Shown piece by piece: positions 4,461-6,388 of a stretch of DNA of 6,388 nt. The notes beneath the pieces were generated by a model, which was given only the letters and a program-made list of their open reading frames with translations, made no database searches and had not been told where the DNA came from. Numbering within the stretch: position 1 is the first letter of the stretch; each line of letters starts with the position of its first letter. Origin of the DNA: Selenomonadaceae bacterium (GTDB lineage Bacteria > Bacillota > Negativicutes > Selenomonadales > Selenomonadaceae); contig JAFUTM010000048.1 in assembly GCA_017484235.1 (NCBI GenBank), positions 1 to 6,388 of the forward strand. Reading direction: 5' to 3'. Position numbers and translations under genes: made by a program.

Positions 4461-4506
4461 CCCCCTACTACTACTCCTACTAACTATAATAATTTATATA
4501 GTAATA
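4461..4506. other. DnaA-trio repeats and AT-rich unwinding element
   Basis: After CCCC (4461-4464) comes CTA CTA CTA CTC CTA CTA (4465-4482), i.e. 3'-GAT-5' trios on the complementary strand, then an AT-only or nearly AT-only run up to about 4506. The reading register continues from the last DnaA box through a short C-rich spacer, as in known basal unwinding systems. Confidence 0.85.
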
Positions 4507-4639
4507 GAGGAAGCAGCCAAAAACGTTCAAACTAATAAACGAAGCAACTAAATTTTCGCAGAAGTTTTACCTTAACGGCAGGAACTTTTACGGCACATAT
4601 AGAAATAACCTACAAACATTTGAAAGAAGGTTTAAAATT

Positions 4640-5002
4640 ATGGCAAGAAAAGATGATCTCAAAGACATTATCGCGAAAGCTCAGGATTTGATTAATGCTC
4701 CGTCCTGCTACGCCGGTCTTAAGCAGAAAGCTTAAACTTGGATTAATTCTATTGGCACTGACACAGAGTCAAAAGCCGCAAAAGATTTTATCGACGAAAT
4801 CCAAGCGGACATTACCGGAATTGACGGATTAGTTGCTTTCGCTCACTCAGATCACGCAGTTGAGATTTTCGGTAAAGAAGGTGCTAAAAACTTCGCCGCT
4901 CACGCTGATGAATTAAAATCCAGCGGTGCTAAGTATTGTGACTGCCAAGCTTGTACCGCCGGTCTCGCTATCCTCGAACAAAAGAATCGTATCCTCATCT
5001 AA
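4640..5002 (+). pseudogene. Small conserved Cys-motif protein gene interrupted by one in-frame TAA
   Basis: The frame from ATG 4640 (AGAAGG 9 nt upstream) to the TAA at 5000-5002 would give 120 residues, but codon 32 is TAA (4733-4735). Both sides stay in one frame: 31 residues before (with INAPSCYAGLKQKA) and 88 after, ending in a C-x-C-x-x-C motif (YCDCQAC, Cys 100, 102, 105). From memory it resembles a small family of about 120 residues in anaerobic Bacillota, sometimes labelled 'molecular chaperone Hsp90' although not Hsp90-like; members keep the CDCxAC motif and read roughly AAAQAWL where this one has QKA-stop-TWI. If so, a single CAA-to-TAA change explains the stop. No in-frame ATG follows the stop. 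Alternatives are a sequencing error or translational readthrough. The clean frame suggests the break is recent. Function unknown; the cysteines could bind metal. Confidence 0.7.
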
Positions 5003-5011
5003 TTCTACGTG

Positions 5012-5060
5012 ATTTACAATCAACAAACATATAAATCCAGTCTTGATTGTAAATTTTTTT
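5012..5060 (+). terminator. Rho-independent terminator after the Cys-motif gene
   Basis: A perfect 12-bp stem, ATTTACAATCAA (5012-5023) with TTGATTGTAAAT (5043-5054), 19-nt loop, followed by a run of seven T (5054-5060). It ends only 7 bp before the ribosome binding site of the TPR gene. Confidence 0.85.
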
Positions 5061-5079
5061 ATGGACTAAGGAGAATATT

Positions 5080-6177
5080 ATGAACTTAATCAAACAAAAG
5101 CGGTTACGTAAAATGATTGCGGCGTACCTGACTGTTAGTGGTTTAATTTTCACCTCAACAACAATGCCAGAGGCTTATACGTTTAATTCGTTATCAAAAA
5201 TAATTTCAACCGCATATGCTGAATCGTCAACACCTTCTGAGATCACCGCAAACGATGCAGTGAAAAAATTCGAAGAAGGCAATAATTTATATAAAAATGG
5301 CGATTACAATGGTGCCATTGCTAAATACACGGAGGCAATTCAACTTAAACCAGATTACGATTGGGCATACAACAATCGCGGCATTGCTTATTATAACCTG
5401 CAAAACTACAACGCTGCGATAGCCGACTACAACAAAACGATCGAACTGAATCCGAACTTTGCGGCGGCGTACAACAATCGAGGCTTTGCTTATAGTCAAA
5501 TGCAAAAGTACACGGAAGCGATAATGGACTACAACAAAGCGATAGAGCTGAATCCGAAGTATTTGGAAGCGTACTACAATCGCGGTGTTACTTATGATGA
5601 TATGGGTAATATTAACAAAGCGATAGTCGACTACACTAAAGCCATTGAACTAAATCCGCAATATGCAGATGCTTACTACAATCGAGGCTTGAATTATGCT
5701 AAAATTGGCAATTACACACAGGCAATAAACGACTGCAATAAGGTCATTTTGCTAAACCCAAATTATGCTGAAGCTTACACTTGTCGTGGTCTTGCTTACG
5801 CTGGATTACAAAAATATGCAGATGCAATAGCAGACTACAACAAGTCAATTGCGCTTAATCCAAATGATGCAGAGGCTTATAATAATCGCGGCGGTGCTTA
5901 CATGAATTTACAACAATATAATCAAGCCATTGCTGACTTTAACAAAGTAATCAAACTTAATTCGAACAATGCTTTGGCTTACCGCAATCGCGGCATTGCT
6001 TATGCGTTATCTGGAAATTTAAATCAAGCAGTAAAAGATCTTACAAAAGCGATTGCCCTTAATCCAATTGATGCAAGCGCATACCACGCGCGTGGCATTT
6101 GCTACGAATCAATGGGCAAAAATACAAAAGCTCAGACCGATTACGCTAAAGCACGCGCTCTCGGTTACAACGGCTAA
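5080..6177 (+). CDS. Exported TPR-repeat protein (nine TPR units)
   Basis: The 365 residues begin with a basic N-terminus (MNLIKQKRLRKM) and a hydrophobic stretch (about 13-27). An AYAES site at 45-49 is compatible with signal peptidase cleavage after A47; the long gap between core and site makes the exact position uncertain. From residue 60 to the end are nine consecutive 34-residue TPR units of the AYxNRGxAYxxxxxYxxAIxDYxKAIxLNP type, ending flush with the last unit. TPR arrays form a right-handed superhelix that binds other proteins; there is no catalytic domain, so I infer a scaffold or interaction role outside the cytoplasmic membrane. AAGGAG lies 6 nt before the ATG. I see no promoter in the 20 bp after the upstream terminator, so expression may rely on readthrough. 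Units 2-4 use GC-richer codons (GCG, CTG, CCG) than later units (GCA, CTT, CCA), suggesting unit duplication or mixed ancestry. Confidence 0.88.
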   Translation: MNLIKQKRLRKMIAAYLTVSGLIFTSTTMPEAYTFNSLSKIISTAYAESSTPSEITANDAVKKFEEGNNLYKNGDYNGAIAKYTEAIQLKPDYDWAYNNRGIAYYNLQNYNAAIADYNKTIELNPNFAAAYNNRGFAYSQMQKYTEAIMDYNKAIELNPKYLEAYYNRGVTYDDMGNINKAIVDYTKAIELNPQYADAYYNRGLNYAKIGNYTQAINDCNKVILLNPNYAEAYTCRGLAYAGLQKYADAIADYNKSIALNPNDAEAYNNRGGAYMNLQQYNQAIADFNKVIKLNSNNALAYRNRGIAYALSGNLNQAVKDLTKAIALNPIDASAYHARGICYESMGKNTKAQTDYAKARALGYNG

Positions 6178-6181
6178 TTAA

Positions 6182-6388
6182 TTAATCAAGCGAATAAACA
6201 TAATCCATCATACTTGCTACTTCTTCATCGTGCGTTATCACTATCAACGTGCGATGTTTTTTATTGCAATCGTCTATAACTCTTGCCATTAACTTGTTCG
6301 TCGTTACTCTGTCTAATCCGGCCGTTGGCTCGTCCAATATCAAAATATCTGAACTCACTGCCATTGCTATTGCTGTCTGTAGTCTGCA
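6182..6388 (-). CDS. ABC transporter ATP-binding protein, C-terminal end (start beyond window)
   Basis: The minus-strand frame is open to the window edge; 68 C-terminal residues are visible. They contain the region just after the ABC signature (RLQTAIAMAVSS), the Walker B ILILDEP with catalytic Glu, the D-loop TAGLD, and the H-loop VITHDEE with the switch His, ending DYVYSLD. This is a nucleotide-binding subunit that powers a membrane transporter; TAGLD and THDEE resemble ECF/CbiO-type and general importer ATPases, but the substrate cannot be told. The protein stops at the LD that in most relatives is followed by Gly and a further short tail, so the C-terminus is unusually short. The gene converges on the TPR gene with only 4 bp between stops and no terminator visible between them. 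Confidence 0.88.
   Translation of the reverse strand, partial: CRLQTAIAMAVSSDILILDEPTAGLDRVTTNKLMARVIDDCNKKHRTLIVITHDEEVASMMDYVYSLD

Larger units (their letters stand above)
4286..4506. other. oriC: Chromosomal replication origin (oriC)
   Basis: A dense group of DnaA boxes (4286-4460) is followed by a C-rich spacer, trinucleotide DnaA-trio repeats and AT-rich DNA. This order, boxes then GC-rich spacer then trios then AT-rich DNA, is the basal unwinding layout described for Bacillus subtilis and widely conserved in bacteria. A small GCCG-TTTT-CGGC inverted repeat (4407-4418) lies in the 46-bp gap between box groups. A possible weak extra box, TACTGCACA on the minus strand at 4253-4261, lies just outside. 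Position immediately after dnaA supports this being the chromosomal origin. Confidence 0.9.

Noticed and set aside
4262..4551. Three overlapping short frames (4262-4459 minus; 4338-4535 and 4357-4551 plus)
   Set aside because: They are translations of the repeated DnaA boxes (TATGCACA) and trios in oriC and lack ribosome binding sites.
4507..4639. Possible promoter for the Cys-motif gene (TTTACG with TACAAA at about 18-bp spacing)
   Set aside because: Both hexamers are poor and nothing else supports it; I see no other clear signal in this 133-bp stretch besides the ribosome binding site.

Overview
The window looks like bacterial chromosome from a low-to-moderate GC Bacillota-type organism. 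The small cysteine-motif protein remnant and the general gene style make me lean towards the Negativicutes (Selenomonas-like), but this is a weak inference. Promoters are consistently sigma-A-like (TTGACA with 16-17 bp spacers), ribosome binding sites are strong and intrinsic terminators are common. The central landmark is dnaA with a complete-looking replication origin just downstream.

Layout. (1) Bases 2-1543 are the C-terminal part of a large MmeI-like adenine DNA methyltransferase or restriction-modification protein that begins before the window. (2) Bases 1540-2493 are a non-annotated-looking 'intergenic' stretch holding three tandem copies (A, B, C; about 300-318 bp each) of what I read as a type I toxin-antitoxin module. 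Each unit has a minus-strand mRNA for a 24-26 residue hydrophobic peptide with its own promoter, a ribosome-binding-site-sequestering hairpin and a terminator. Each also has a convergent plus-strand antisense RNA with its own promoter and terminator, overlapping the 3' half of the toxin mRNA. (3) dnaA with its promoter and terminator (2566-4197). (4) oriC (about 4286-4506): 11 DnaA boxes or near-boxes, several phased at 11 bp, then a C-rich spacer, DnaA-trio repeats and an AT-rich unwinding element. (5) A small conserved protein gene broken by one in-frame TAA (4640-5002) and its terminator. (6) A secreted or surface protein with nine TPR units (5080-6177). (7) Convergent to it, the C-terminal end of an ABC transporter ATPase (6182-6388, minus strand).

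The most interesting system is the triplicated toxin-antitoxin array between a DNA-modification gene and dnaA/oriC. Copies A and C are nearly identical; copy B has diverged in sequence while keeping every structural element. The divergence is compensatory. The Shine-Dalgarno GGGG (A, C) becomes GAGG (B). At the same time the 5' leader anti-SD CCCC becomes CCTC, the antisense RNA motif GGTCAGCCCC becomes GGTCAGCCTC, and hence the 3' UTR copy GGGGCTGACC becomes GAGGCTGACC. This points to a real RNA switch, and to B having acquired a distinct recognition sequence. I do not recognise the peptide family; it fits the general description of Fst/TxpA/BsrG/Ibs-type toxins but its sequence does not match those I remember.

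A second point is the DnaA protein. Its DNA-binding signature reads FGHLNHTTV instead of the usual FGGRDHTTV, next to an origin whose boxes are mostly TTATGCACA. No dnaN, recF, gyrB or rpmH lies beside dnaA within the window.
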